Shown here: piece by piece, positions 23,684 through 31,376 of the stretch | How the letters are laid out: each line of letters begins with the position of its first letter | How positions within the stretch are numbered: the first letter of the stretch is position 1 | Assembly (NCBI GenBank): GCA_028285035.1 | Contig: JANQQF010000104.1 | Location: forward strand, 1 to 64,000 | Origin: Phycisphaerae bacterium | GTDB taxonomy: Bacteria; Chloroflexota; Anaerolineae; 4572-78; J111 | Reading direction: 5' to 3' | DNA: 64,000 nt | Made by a program: the position numbers and the translations under genes | The notes under the pieces: model-generated | The model's input: only the letters and a program-made list of their open reading frames with translations | Told to the model about the DNA's origin: nothing | Database searches by the model: none

Positions 23684-25357
23684 ATGACAATCTCCATCTC
23701 TGACAGAAATATTGTCCTGATCGGCCTGGAGTCGGTTGGTAAATCGGCTCTGTTTCGGGCGCTGACGGGCGAGGTGACGGGTGATGAGACCAACTATCGT
23801 GGCTCAACCGTGATGGTCCGCACTGCGGCTCTGTTGGATCACTCCGGCCAACTGATCGATACGCCTGGCATCCGTCTCAATGAAGATACGGTATCTACCC
23901 AACTGGCCCTAAAACAACTGAACCAAACCGACACAGTGATGCTCGTGATACGAGGCACACACGCCAAAACGGAGATCGAGACCCTCCTAGCCGACATCAA
24001 GCCCGACCTGGATAAGCGCAAAACGGTCTTAGTCATTACCTTCAAAGATCGCGCCTCGGCTCAACTACGACAGTTAGTGGACGATTACCGCCGACAGTTG
24101 GGCATCCCGGTGGTGTTGGTCAATGCCCGCTCGCTCAACCCGACCAAACGTGATGAGTTGTTGCAAGCCATTGATCAGGCCGGACCGTTATTATCCGGCC
24201 AGCCGATTTCATTCCTACCTGATGTCCCGCAGGTGGAGCCGCAGCGAACCTTGTTTGAGCATCCCTGGCTGGGGCCCTGGCTGTCACTGGTCGCTATGGC
24301 CTTGCTCTTTGGCCTGCCAGTCTACTTGGCCTATATCTTTGCCGATTGGCTCCAGCCCATTGCCGATTCTTGGGCCATCACCCCATTGGTTGAGGCGCTG
24401 GCCCCTGTAGCGAATATCTCACCATTGCTCTTTGCCCTCCTGGCTGGCGATTACGGTCTAATCACCCTAGGCTGGTACTCCTTTTTGTGGGCCTTTCCGG
24501 TGGTTTTGCTGATGGGAGTCAGCGTAGCCATAACTGAGGAGATGGGCTTGAAAGATCGAATTGTCGCTGCACTGGATCCTTGGCTGCGACGTATCGGTTT
24601 AAATGGACGCGACCTGATTCCGGTGCTGACCGGCTTCGGCTGCAATGTGGTTGCCGTTTATGAAAGCCGGAGTTGTAGCAGCTGTACCCGCAAAGCCTGT
24701 ATCTCACTGATTGCCTTTGGCTCGGCCTGTAGCTACCAAATTGGCGCCTCCTTGTCGATCTTTAGCTCGGCCCAGCGGCCCTGGCTTTTTGCCCCTTACC
24801 TACTAGTCCTCTTCGTCGTGGGTGCAATTTACACCCGGCTGTGGCACCGATCATTGTCAGCCTCGGCCACCGTTCCCCTAGCCGACCGCGCCTTTTTACA
24901 AGCACCAAGTTGGTCCAGTGTTGGCTGGCGGGTCAAAACCGTCCTCAAAAAGTTTTTACTGGAGGCGATGCCCATCTTCTTCCTCATCTGCGGGGTGGGG
25001 GCACTGCTGGCTTACGCGGGCTTTCTCGATCAGCTTGCGGCCTGGGTTTCGCCCAGCCTAGCCCTGTTTAGTCTACCGGGTGATGTCGCCCCCGGCGTAA
25101 TCTTTTCGATCGTGCGTAAGGACGGCCTATTGGTTCTTAATCAAGGCGAAGGGGCCTTATTAGCGGCCCTCAGCGCTGGCCAGCTTTTGGTGTTGGTCTA
25201 CCTGGCCTCCACGCTGACCGCCTGTATGGTCACCCTGTGGAGCATTGGCCGCGAGCTGGGCTGGCGCTACGCCGGGCTAGTGGCGGGGCGCCAGGGATTG
25301 ACGGCCGTGGGCAGTAGCATCGTTTTAGCCTACCTGCTGTTTCAACTCTCTTTTTAA
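23684..25357 (+). CDS. FeoB-like GTPase/permease in the zinc operon
   Basis: A 557-residue FeoB-type transporter. The N-terminal G domain has G1 Gly-Leu-Glu-Ser-Val-Gly-Lys-Ser near residue 11 and G3 Asp-Thr-Pro-Gly near 58. The usual Asn-x-x-Asp of G4 is not seen; the site reads Thr-Phe-Lys-Asp. The membrane part has two Gate-like blocks. The first includes Gly-Phe-Gly-Cys-Asn-Val-Val-Ala-Val, the conserved FeoB Cys, followed by an unusual Cys-Ser-Ser-Cys-Thr-Arg-Lys-Ala-Cys cluster. No feoA gene is near. It is shorter than standard FeoB (about 700). The operon and the added Cys cluster suggest transport of zinc instead of Fe(II). This is inference. Confidence 0.82.
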   Translation: MTISISDRNIVLIGLESVGKSALFRALTGEVTGDETNYRGSTVMVRTAALLDHSGQLIDTPGIRLNEDTVSTQLALKQLNQTDTVMLVIRGTHAKTEIETLLADIKPDLDKRKTVLVITFKDRASAQLRQLVDDYRRQLGIPVVLVNARSLNPTKRDELLQAIDQAGPLLSGQPISFLPDVPQVEPQRTLFEHPWLGPWLSLVAMALLFGLPVYLAYIFADWLQPIADSWAITPLVEALAPVANISPLLFALLAGDYGLITLGWYSFLWAFPVVLLMGVSVAITEEMGLKDRIVAALDPWLRRIGLNGRDLIPVLTGFGCNVVAVYESRSCSSCTRKACISLIAFGSACSYQIGASLSIFSSAQRPWLFAPYLLVLFVVGAIYTRLWHRSLSASATVPLADRAFLQAPSWSSVGWRVKTVLKKFLLEAMPIFFLICGVGALLAYAGFLDQLAAWVSPSLALFSLPGDVAPGVIFSIVRKDGLLVLNQGEGALLAALSAGQLLVLVYLASTLTACMVTLWSIGRELGWRYAGLVAGRQGLTAVGSSIVLAYLLFQLSF

Positions 25358-25418
25358 GATGGAAGCAGTTTTTAGCAATGCCAATAGAGAGATCAGTTAA
25401 AATCTGTACAATCGAGTT

Positions 25419-25500
25419 ATGTCATCCCCGCGTGCTTTTAGCGGGGATCCACTGCTACAAGGCCACGTGGATGCCCGACAAAATCATTTGGGCATGACAT
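25419..25500. repeat. Palindromic intergenic repeat (GTCATCCCCGCG type)
   Basis: The outer arms ATGTCAT and ATGACAT enclose inner arms TCCCCGC and GCGGGGA. It has the form of a known widespread REP-like intergenic repeat. It fills the gap between the FeoB-like gene and the DsrE gene. Confidence 0.6.
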
Positions 25501-25567
25501 AAGGTTGTTCTTGTTATTTGAAAAAATTATTAAAAACGAAATTAACCCCAAGGAGTTAAACAAAATT

Positions 25568-25969
25568 ATGAAAGTCGCTTATGTCTTTGCTATGCCCCGC
25601 TCGGCCAGCTACAAATTAGCCCAAATGATTTTACCCCAGCTTGAAGCGGGCACGCACGGGGTTGAGGTTGCGGGCATGTTCTTTTTCGATGACAACACCT
25701 TTGTCTTGCGCCAGGGTGACCCCGTTGGCGAACGATTAGCCAAGGTGGCCAAGGATACCGGCATGATGCTGATGATGTGTGATATGTGTGCTTTAGAACG
25801 TAACTTGGCGGAAGGTGAGCCACGTTGGTGCGATGCCGAGGGTAAGGGCCGAACAGAGCCAGGTGAGATTAAAACGGTCAACACCGTTGAGGGCGTTGCC
25901 GTTGGCTGCTTCCCGGACCTGTATGGGGCTTTAGCCGGGAATATGCCGGATCAGGTTATCACCTTGTAA
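25568..25969 (+). CDS. DsrE-family protein
   Basis: A 133-residue small alpha/beta protein of the DsrE/YchN fold. The start ATG 25568 follows CAAGGAG. It opens with Val-Ala-Tyr-Val-Phe-Ala-Met-Pro-Arg-Ser-Ala-Ser and contains Met-Met-Cys-Asp-Met-Cys-Ala-Leu near residue 75, with Cys residues where DsrE proteins carry sulfur or bind metal, plus Gly-Cys-Phe-Pro-Asp near 116. DsrE proteins take part in sulfur transfer. It resembles DsrE-related proteins found beside metal and selenium gene sets, but I cannot assign one. It is 128 bp before a COG0523 gene. Confidence 0.75.
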   Translation: MKVAYVFAMPRSASYKLAQMILPQLEAGTHGVEVAGMFFFDDNTFVLRQGDPVGERLAKVAKDTGMMLMMCDMCALERNLAEGEPRWCDAEGKGRTEPGEIKTVNTVEGVAVGCFPDLYGALAGNMPDQVITL

Positions 25970-26097
25970 AGATTTATTCTCCATTGAACATTAGCTTGAA
26001 GCCGGTCCGAAACCCGCTTCAAACTAAGTAATCTGGCAGAATTTTGATAATTGGGTCTTAATGCCCGTAAAACGAACCACCAAGGAGTATTCTAATC

Positions 26098-27294
26098 ATG
26101 ACCGATACCCGCCTGCCCGTCACAGTCCTCTCCGGCTTTTTGGGCAGTGGCAAAACCACCCTGCTCAATCGTATTCTCAATAACCGCGCTGGCTTACGTG
26201 CGGCGGTTATTGTCAACGATATGAGCCAAATTAATATTGACGCTGGACTGGTAGATCGGCAGGCGCACCTCAGCCGCACCGAAGAGAAGTTAGTTGAGTT
26301 GAGTAATGGTTGCATCTGTTGCACCCTGCGTGAGGATTTGCTGGATGAGGTAAACCGGCTGGCGCAGGCGGGCCGTTTCGATTACCTCTTTATTGAGGCC
26401 ACAGGCGTCGCCGAACCCCTACCCATTGCTGAAACCTTTACCTTTGCCCTGGAGGAGGCTGGCCCAGCCTTATCCGAAATGGCCCGGCTTGACACAATGG
26501 TCACGCTGGTTGATGCTCGCAACTTTCTACCCGATTACCACGCCGCTGAAGAGCTGGCTGGGCGTGGGATGGCGATGTATGATGAGGATGAGCGCACCAT
26601 CACCGATTTATTGGTGGAGCAGGTCGAGTTTGCCGATGTGATCATCATCAACAAAGTTGACTTGGTGACCGAGGCCGATCTGAATCGTTTGGAAGTAATT
26701 GTACGACATTTAAACCCCACCGCCGAGATTTTGCAGACCAGCTTTGGCAATGTGCCGCCGGAAAAGATATTGAACACCGGGCGATTTGACTTTGAGGCCG
26801 CTGGCAACTATGTAATGTGGCTGGCTGAGCCGCGCCAATCACCTGCCTCTGAAATCGAAGAGTATGGCGTCAGTAATTTTGTCTACCGGGCCGACCGTCC
26901 CTTTCACCCAGCCCGGCTAGCTAAATTCCTTGAAATTGATAGGCCAAGCTTGCTGCGCTCTAAAGGATTCTTCTGGCTGGCCTCCCGCCCAGAGGAGGCC
27001 GGATTTTGGTCGCAGGCCGGACAGGTGGTGAGCATCGAGTATGGCGGCCCCTGGACAGACGGTCACGAAACAAAAAGTTACACCTCAGAAACGCTGCTGG
27101 CTGAGTGGGAAGAAGGGGTGGGCGAGCCTCGTCAGGAGTTGGTTTTGATTGGGGTTGAATTGGATGAAGCCGAGTTACGGACAGAACTGGATAACTGCTT
27201 GCTGACCGATACGGAGTTTGCCGCTGGTTCTGATGCGTGGCTAAATTTTGACGATCCGTTGCCCAATTGGGATACAGAATTGCCGGATGAGTAA
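26098..27294 (+). CDS. COG0523/CobW-family GTPase, paralogue 1
   Basis: A 398-residue SIMIBI-class G3E GTPase, a putative zinc chaperone. Walker A [11 protein letters not shown] is at residues 13-23, and the metal motif Asn-Gly-Cys-Ile-Cys-Cys-Thr-Leu near 70. The G4 Asn-Lys-Val-Asp near 185 is intact. The CobW C-terminal domain follows from about residue 260. It lacks the His-rich loop of paralogues 2 and 3. Proteins of this family deliver zinc to client metalloproteins in zinc shortage (ZNG1, YeiR). It is the first of four in this locus. A strong stem-loop follows it. Confidence 0.92.
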   Translation: MTDTRLPVTVLSGFLGSGKTTLLNRILNNRAGLRAAVIVNDMSQINIDAGLVDRQAHLSRTEEKLVELSNGCICCTLREDLLDEVNRLAQAGRFDYLFIEATGVAEPLPIAETFTFALEEAGPALSEMARLDTMVTLVDARNFLPDYHAAEELAGRGMAMYDEDERTITDLLVEQVEFADVIIINKVDLVTEADLNRLEVIVRHLNPTAEILQTSFGNVPPEKILNTGRFDFEAAGNYVMWLAEPRQSPASEIEEYGVSNFVYRADRPFHPARLAKFLEIDRPSLLRSKGFFWLASRPEEAGFWSQAGQVVSIEYGGPWTDGHETKSYTSETLLAEWEEGVGEPRQELVLIGVELDEAELRTELDNCLLTDTEFAAGSDAWLNFDDPLPNWDTELPDE

Positions 27295-27327
27295 ACTTTT
27301 TTGAATATATCCCACATAACGTGGACG

Positions 27328-27358
27328 ACGGGTGCCAAAACTCAGTTTTGGCACCCGT
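27328..27358 (+). terminator. Stem-loop after COG0523 paralogue 1
   Basis: A perfect 14-bp stem (ACGGGTGCCAAAAC, 3-nt loop) begins 33 bp after the stop. No T run follows, so termination is only probable. Confidence 0.55.
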
Positions 27359-27443
27359 TGAATTACGAAAATTGTTTCGCCTGAAACTGTAGTTTCGTAA
27401 CCAGAATCCACGGTAGGTGAGATATATTTAAATTTTTTTATCT

Positions 27444-27468
27444 ACAAATGAGAAATTTTCTCATTTGT
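27444..27468 (+). promoter_or_regulatory. Perfect Zur box 7
   Basis: ACAAATGAGA-AATTT-TCTCATTTGT is a perfect 25-bp dyad and the best match of all. It ends 15 bp before the methyltransferase start. A degenerate half-site (GTGAGATATAT) lies 20 bp upstream. Confidence 0.88.
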
Positions 27469-27483
27469 GAAAGAGTAAGCCTT

Positions 27484-28275
27484 ATGATAAAGTCAACCGC
27501 GAACCTATCCGCCATCGAGCGAACGATGATCTTCACCCTGCGCCCCCGTGCCAATGAGCACACCCAGCCTGACGGCCTATTTCGAGACTCGCAGGCTGCG
27601 GCTTGGTTCGCCCAGGTCGAGTGGCCGACTGATTTTGAATCGATCTACGATTGGAAAATGCAAACGGGTGTTGCAATTCGAGTTAAAATCGTCGATGATG
27701 TGACGGAGCGGTTTGTGGCTACCCGAGCCGCTCCGCTGGTGGTAGAGTTGGGGGCTGGGCTTTCGACCCGCGCTGACCGATTAGGGCTTAGCCAAGAACA
27801 GTGGCTGACAGTCGATTTGCCGACAGCCATTGCCTTTCGACGGGAGTTTGCCCTCAAAGAAGACTCGTCACAGCAGATAGTTGGGTCGGTGTTGGAGACA
27901 GATTGGTTAGATCAGCTGCCCTCAGTTCAGGGTGAAGAGGTGCTGTTTATCGTCGAAGGGTTGCTCCCTTTCTTTGAGCGTGAGCAGGTCATCGCGTTGG
28001 TCGAACGGCTGAGGCTGCGTTTTCCTGGTGCGACACTTGCCGGCGATGTGATGGGCGAGGGCAATCGGGCCAATGCCGGGCGGCGACTTGAGGCGATTGG
28101 CGCTCCAGCTCATTGGTTTGTCAGCGGCGAGCAGGATTTAGCCGACGTGGGGTTATCATTGGTTGAGGTGTGGTCACTTATCGCTCAGTATCCGCATCGC
28201 TGGGGTGAGTTGGCTCAATGGGCTGCCGACCCAATGGTACGCAATAGCAGTCTCATTTTTGAGGCCAGAATGTAA
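27484..28275 (+). CDS. SAM-dependent methyltransferase of the LCMT/TcmP type
   Basis: A 263-residue class I methyltransferase. The start is ATG 27484, because the earlier ATG lies inside the Zur box. Motif I Val-Val-Glu-Leu-Gly-Ala-Gly-Leu-Ser-Thr-Arg near residue 85 and Trp-Leu-Thr-Val-Asp-Leu-Pro near 105 are typical of the leucine carboxyl methyltransferase/TcmP branch. Members methylate carboxyl groups or hydroxyls of small molecules. It is the first gene after the perfect Zur box and precedes the UGA-interrupted gene by about 130 bp, so it may help make or modify a zinc-related metabolite. The substrate is unknown. Confidence 0.8.
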   Translation: MIKSTANLSAIERTMIFTLRPRANEHTQPDGLFRDSQAAAWFAQVEWPTDFESIYDWKMQTGVAIRVKIVDDVTERFVATRAAPLVVELGAGLSTRADRLGLSQEQWLTVDLPTAIAFRREFALKEDSSQQIVGSVLETDWLDQLPSVQGEEVLFIVEGLLPFFEREQVIALVERLRLRFPGATLAGDVMGEGNRANAGRRLEAIGAPAHWFVSGEQDLADVGLSLVEVWSLIAQYPHRWGELAQWAADPMVRNSSLIFEARM

Positions 28276-28301
28276 GATGAAGAGTCTCTTTTTTTACACA
28301 C

Positions 28302-28322
28302 TAATGAGAAAATTTCTCATTT
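28302..28322 (+). promoter_or_regulatory. Zur box 8a (first copy of a tandem pair)
   Basis: TAATGAGA-AAATT-TCTCATTT is the first of two identical dyads 61 bp apart. Flanking sequence (TTTTTTTACACAC before, ATAAAG after) is also duplicated. Confidence 0.82.
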
Positions 28323-28362
28323 ATAAAGGTTAGAGGATCATGAATGGCTTTTTTTTACACAC

Positions 28363-28383
28363 TAATGAGAAAATTTCTCATTT
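28363..28383 (+). promoter_or_regulatory. Zur box 8b (second copy of a tandem pair)
   Basis: The second identical dyad ends 19 bp before the start of the UGA-containing gene. The pair arose by a recent tandem duplication of about 61 bp. Confidence 0.82.
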
Positions 28384-28402
28384 ATAAAGATTGGAGGGAT
28401 CT

Positions 28403-29545
28403 ATGACAACTACATTAACAGATTGGAAATATCGTTGGTTGGGTGGCTTCTGAGCGCTTGGCGCATTAGACGGTCTGTCTATTCGTGATACAACGTACCA
28501 GGCGCATCCACCGCTGGGACAAATGCTAGAGTTAGCCGATTTCGAGCCAGAAGATTTGGCCACGTTGGAAGATGTCGAGCAGCGGTGGTCTGCTGCGCTG
28601 GGCGGGCTACCAGTGTTGGTGATGGAGAGCGTGGCTCAAGCGCGGGCCGCGTTGTTAGCCTCAGCCGAGCTGTCGCCCGGCGAGCCAGTAGCCCTACCGG
28701 CCAATGCCTCGCGTCCGTTGGTGGAGGCGATAAAACAAGCGAGCGCAAAGCCTTACTTTGTCAACCTGGATGCCGATTTGACTCTGCATGTGGCCTCACC
28801 ATCGGTGCAGTTGACCTGGGGCCACTCCCTGGCTGGGGTCACGCTGCCGGTTAATTTTGACGGCTCAGTTTGGCTGGACTGTGCCGACACCCTACCTAGC
28901 CCGGTCATGCCCTTAGCAGAGGTAAGTTTGTATGGGCTACATCTGTCAGGCGACGAGCGGTCGACGGGAGCGTTGCTGGTTTTCCGAAAGGCTGAATTGG
29001 TTGAGCGGGCCGAGGCACAGCTCAGCCGACGTAATGTAGATGCCACGCGGGCACTGGCCCAGTTTCGCCGGTGGGAGGGCGTGGTGGGACGCCAGCAGAT
29101 GGCCCTGAGCCAGGTACAAACCGGCCTAAAAGAGGCAGCAGGTTTGTCGCTCTTGTCGGCCATGCCCGGCGGGTTGGCTCAGGGCGTATTGGTGCGCATT
29201 CCCGACGACATTGATGTGGCGACGTTCTATGCCTATGTCAAGGCAGAAAATACACCGGTACAATGGCTGCCGGAGGTACGCCCACTGCACTACGCGGCGG
29301 CGGCGACTGGCAAAACCACGGCGGCACATCTGGCTCGGTACCTGCTGGTGCCAGTCGGGCCGGATTACAGCGAAGAGGAGATTGCCCAGGCTATTCTGGG
29401 TATCGCCAAAGCAGCGGACTACTTGGGTGTACGCTGGCACACCGACCCAGCCTGGGCAGCCGAATACGCCCAGATGATGGTTGATTGGTACGGGGCTGAC
29501 CATGACGCTTACCGGCCAATTTTTGAGATGGCAACTACAAACTAA
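28403..29545 (+). CDS. Candidate selenoprotein: PLP-enzyme-like protein with in-frame UGA at codon 17
   Basis: ATG 28403 has a TTGGAGGGA site and the frame runs for 380 codons, broken only by TGA at 28451-28453. The bases after it form a stem-loop with loop GGTCT whose first G is at +19, the same loop and distance as in the E. coli fdhF SECIS. This makes Sec17 plausible. A nonsense mutation or sequencing error is the alternative; then translation could only restart near 28523. The body resembles DegT/DnrJ-type PLP enzymes: a Gly-Glu-Pro-Val-Ala-Leu-Pro stretch near 93, and Leu-His-Leu-Ser-Gly-Asp-Glu-Arg-Ser-Thr-Gly-Ala where the lysine loop should be, without the lysine. Two Zur boxes precede it. 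sufU follows after 16 bp. Confidence 0.6.
28451..28485 (+). promoter_or_regulatory. Candidate bacterial SECIS element
   Basis: After TGA the stem TAGAC/GTCTA closes the loop GGTCT (28472-28476). A bulged T and further A-T and G-C pairs extend it downward. The G-U containing apical loop 19 nt after the UGA follows the rule for bacterial SECIS. Confidence 0.5.
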
Positions 29546-29561
29546 AGGCACGAGGATACCG

Positions 29562-29963
29562 ATGGATGATTTTTACAAGGAAAATATTCTCGACCATTAC
29601 CGCCACCCGCGCAACGCCGAGAAATTGAGCTGCGTCACCCACGCTCACGAGGAACTCAACCCACTGTGCGGCGATAATGTGCACCTTGAATTGTGCGTCA
29701 ATGAGCAGCAGATCATCGACCAGGCTGGTTTTAGCGGGCGTGGTTGTGCTATCAGTATTGCCAGCACCAGCATGTTGACCGAGTTGCTGACTGGCAAAAC
29801 GCTGGACGAGGCCAAGCAGATCAGCAAGGAAGATATCCTGGAGCTGCTAGGTATACCCATCGGCCCAGCGCGGTTGAAGTGCGCCCTGCTGCCGCTGAAG
29901 GCCTTGAAGGTGGCGGTCTATGGCCTGGATGGCGTCGTGGTCGACGATGAGGAGGCGTGGTAA
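29562..29963 (+). CDS. sufU: SufU/IscU-like iron-sulfur scaffold protein
   Basis: A 133-residue SufU-type protein that accepts sulfur from SufS during Fe-S cluster assembly. The conserved ligands Cys in Pro-Leu-Cys-Gly-Asp near residue 40, Cys in Gly-Arg-Gly-Cys-Ala-Ile-Ser near 65 and Cys in Leu-Lys-Cys-Ala-Leu-Leu-Pro near 108 are all present. SufU proteins carry a zinc ion at this site. It begins with Asp-Phe-Tyr-Lys-Glu-Asn-Ile-Leu-Asp-His-Tyr, typical for the family. It lies 16 bp after the candidate selenoprotein in the Zur-controlled unit, with no other suf genes in view, so it may be a zinc-starvation paralogue. Confidence 0.9.
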   Translation: MDDFYKENILDHYRHPRNAEKLSCVTHAHEELNPLCGDNVHLELCVNEQQIIDQAGFSGRGCAISIASTSMLTELLTGKTLDEAKQISKEDILELLGIPIGPARLKCALLPLKALKVAVYGLDGVVVDDEEAW

Positions 29964-29968
29964 AGCCG

Positions 29969-30256
29969 ATGCCCACTTACGAATATCACTGTCTGGTTTG
30001 CGAGGCTGACTTTGAAGAAAAATATCCTTTTGATCAGATTGAAGAGCATCCCCCATGCCCAATCTGTTCCAGCAAATTCACCAAGCGGGGGGTGAGTTCT
30101 TTTGCATTTTTTACGCCTGGGCAGGGGGATGGTGTAGCGGAAACGTCGGCAACGTCCACTTTATCACACGGCCCCGACTGCTTGTGTTGCTATCCTCGTC
30201 CTAAGCCAAAAAGGCCCGCCCGCTCAAAAAGCAAGACGGCGTTAAGGAGATGTTGA
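29969..30256 (+). CDS. FmdB-like zinc-ribbon protein
   Basis: A 95-residue protein. It opens Met-Pro-Thr-Tyr-Glu-Tyr-His-Cys-Leu-Val-Cys with a second pair Cys-Pro-Ile-Cys near residue 34, which is the CxxC...CxxC zinc ribbon of the FmdB/CxxC regulatory group. A further Cys-Leu-Cys-Cys follows near 75, and the tail is basic. It starts 5 bp after the sufU stop, and its TGA stop overlaps the ATG of the next COG0523 gene. The coupling suggests it works with that GTPase, perhaps as a zinc acceptor. This last point is inference. Confidence 0.82.
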   Translation: MPTYEYHCLVCEADFEEKYPFDQIEEHPPCPICSSKFTKRGVSSFAFFTPGQGDGVAETSATSTLSHGPDCLCCYPRPKPKRPARSKSKTALRRC

Positions 30257-31344
30257 TGGATTTAACACAAGACCAACCGATCCCCATCACCATTCTGAGT
30301 GGCTTTTTGGGGGCAGGCAAAACAACATTGCTAAATCACATTCTACACCACGACCACGGCTTGCGGGTGGCGGTGCTGGTTAATGACTTTGGCGAGGTCA
30401 ATATCGACAATGAACTGGTCGTTGGGTCTACAGGCGAGGAGAGCATTAGCCTCGCCAACGGTTGTATTTGCTGTACCATTCGCGACGATTTAGTGGATAC
30501 TTTACTTGGGCTGGTCGATCACGACAATGCCCCAGAATATATCATCATTGAGACCAGCGGCGTGTCTGATCCGGTCGCTGTGGCCCACACGCTGCTTTTG
30601 CCGCAGTTGGCCCCTTTATTTTGCCTGGATAGCATCATCACCGTCGTTGATAGCGAACAGTTCACTGGGCTATATGACCAAAATTGGTATCTGGCCTGGA
30701 CCCAAGTTTCTGTGGCCGACATCATCATCTTGAATAAAACAGATTTGGTTGAGACAGACCAGCTGGAGCAGCTACGTCGTGTAATTCGAGAGAAGTTGTC
30801 AACGAAAGCCCGAATCTTGGAGACCACCCAAGCTCGTGTGCCCTTGGCGTTAATCATTGGGGTGGGCCAATACGATTTGGATCGATTGGTAGCGCAAGAA
30901 ACGTTAGATATTCATGTGCACGCCCAACACGACGAGGTGGAAAATGGACCTGACCACGATCACCATCACCACGATCACTCCCTGATTTTTGATAGCTGGC
31001 GATTTACGACCGACGAGGTTTTTTCATACAAAGCGCTGCGTAAAACCATCGATAACCTGCCCGTAACAATCTTTCGAGCCAAAGGGATTTTGCAGCTTGA
31101 CCGCGCCCCTGACCGGAAAGCTGTTTTACAGGTGGTTGGCAAGCGGGCCCAGATTGGGCTAGGCGAATCGTGGAACGGGCAGGCGCGGCAATCCCACATT
31201 GTGATGATTGGGACCGCAGGTAGCCTCGACCCAGCTTGGCTACAAACGCAGTTTGAGGCCAGCCTGGACAAAAATGTCTCTTTCTGGAGTCATCCGCTGG
31301 AAACCACCGTTGAATGGGTGCGAGATTTATGGCGTTCGGGTTGA
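30256..31344 (+). CDS. COG0523/CobW-family GTPase, paralogue 2 with His-rich loop
   Basis: A 362-residue G3E GTPase. The ATG at 30256 overlaps the preceding stop and follows AAGGAG. Walker A Gly-Phe-Leu-Gly-Ala-Gly-Lys-Thr-Thr is near residue 16, the Gly-Cys-Ile-Cys-Cys-Thr-Ile motif near 72 and Asn-Lys-Thr-Asp near 161. A His/Asp-rich loop (Asp-His-Asp-His-His-His-His-Asp-His) lies at about 235, before the CobW C-terminal domain. That loop binds several zinc ions and is typical of zinc-chaperone members. It is about 65% similar by eye to paralogue 3. Confidence 0.93.
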   Translation: MDLTQDQPIPITILSGFLGAGKTTLLNHILHHDHGLRVAVLVNDFGEVNIDNELVVGSTGEESISLANGCICCTIRDDLVDTLLGLVDHDNAPEYIIIETSGVSDPVAVAHTLLLPQLAPLFCLDSIITVVDSEQFTGLYDQNWYLAWTQVSVADIIILNKTDLVETDQLEQLRRVIREKLSTKARILETTQARVPLALIIGVGQYDLDRLVAQETLDIHVHAQHDEVENGPDHDHHHHDHSLIFDSWRFTTDEVFSYKALRKTIDNLPVTIFRAKGILQLDRAPDRKAVLQVVGKRAQIGLGESWNGQARQSHIVMIGTAGSLDPAWLQTQFEASLDKNVSFWSHPLETTVEWVRDLWRSG

Positions 31345-31376
31345 TTTTATCCAAAACAAATCAGGGAGAAATAAAA

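Noticed and set aside
28339..28386. A 15-codon peptide across the second tandem Zur box
   Set aside because: It arises only because the duplicated leader carries an ATG. The sequence is fixed by the operator, not by coding.
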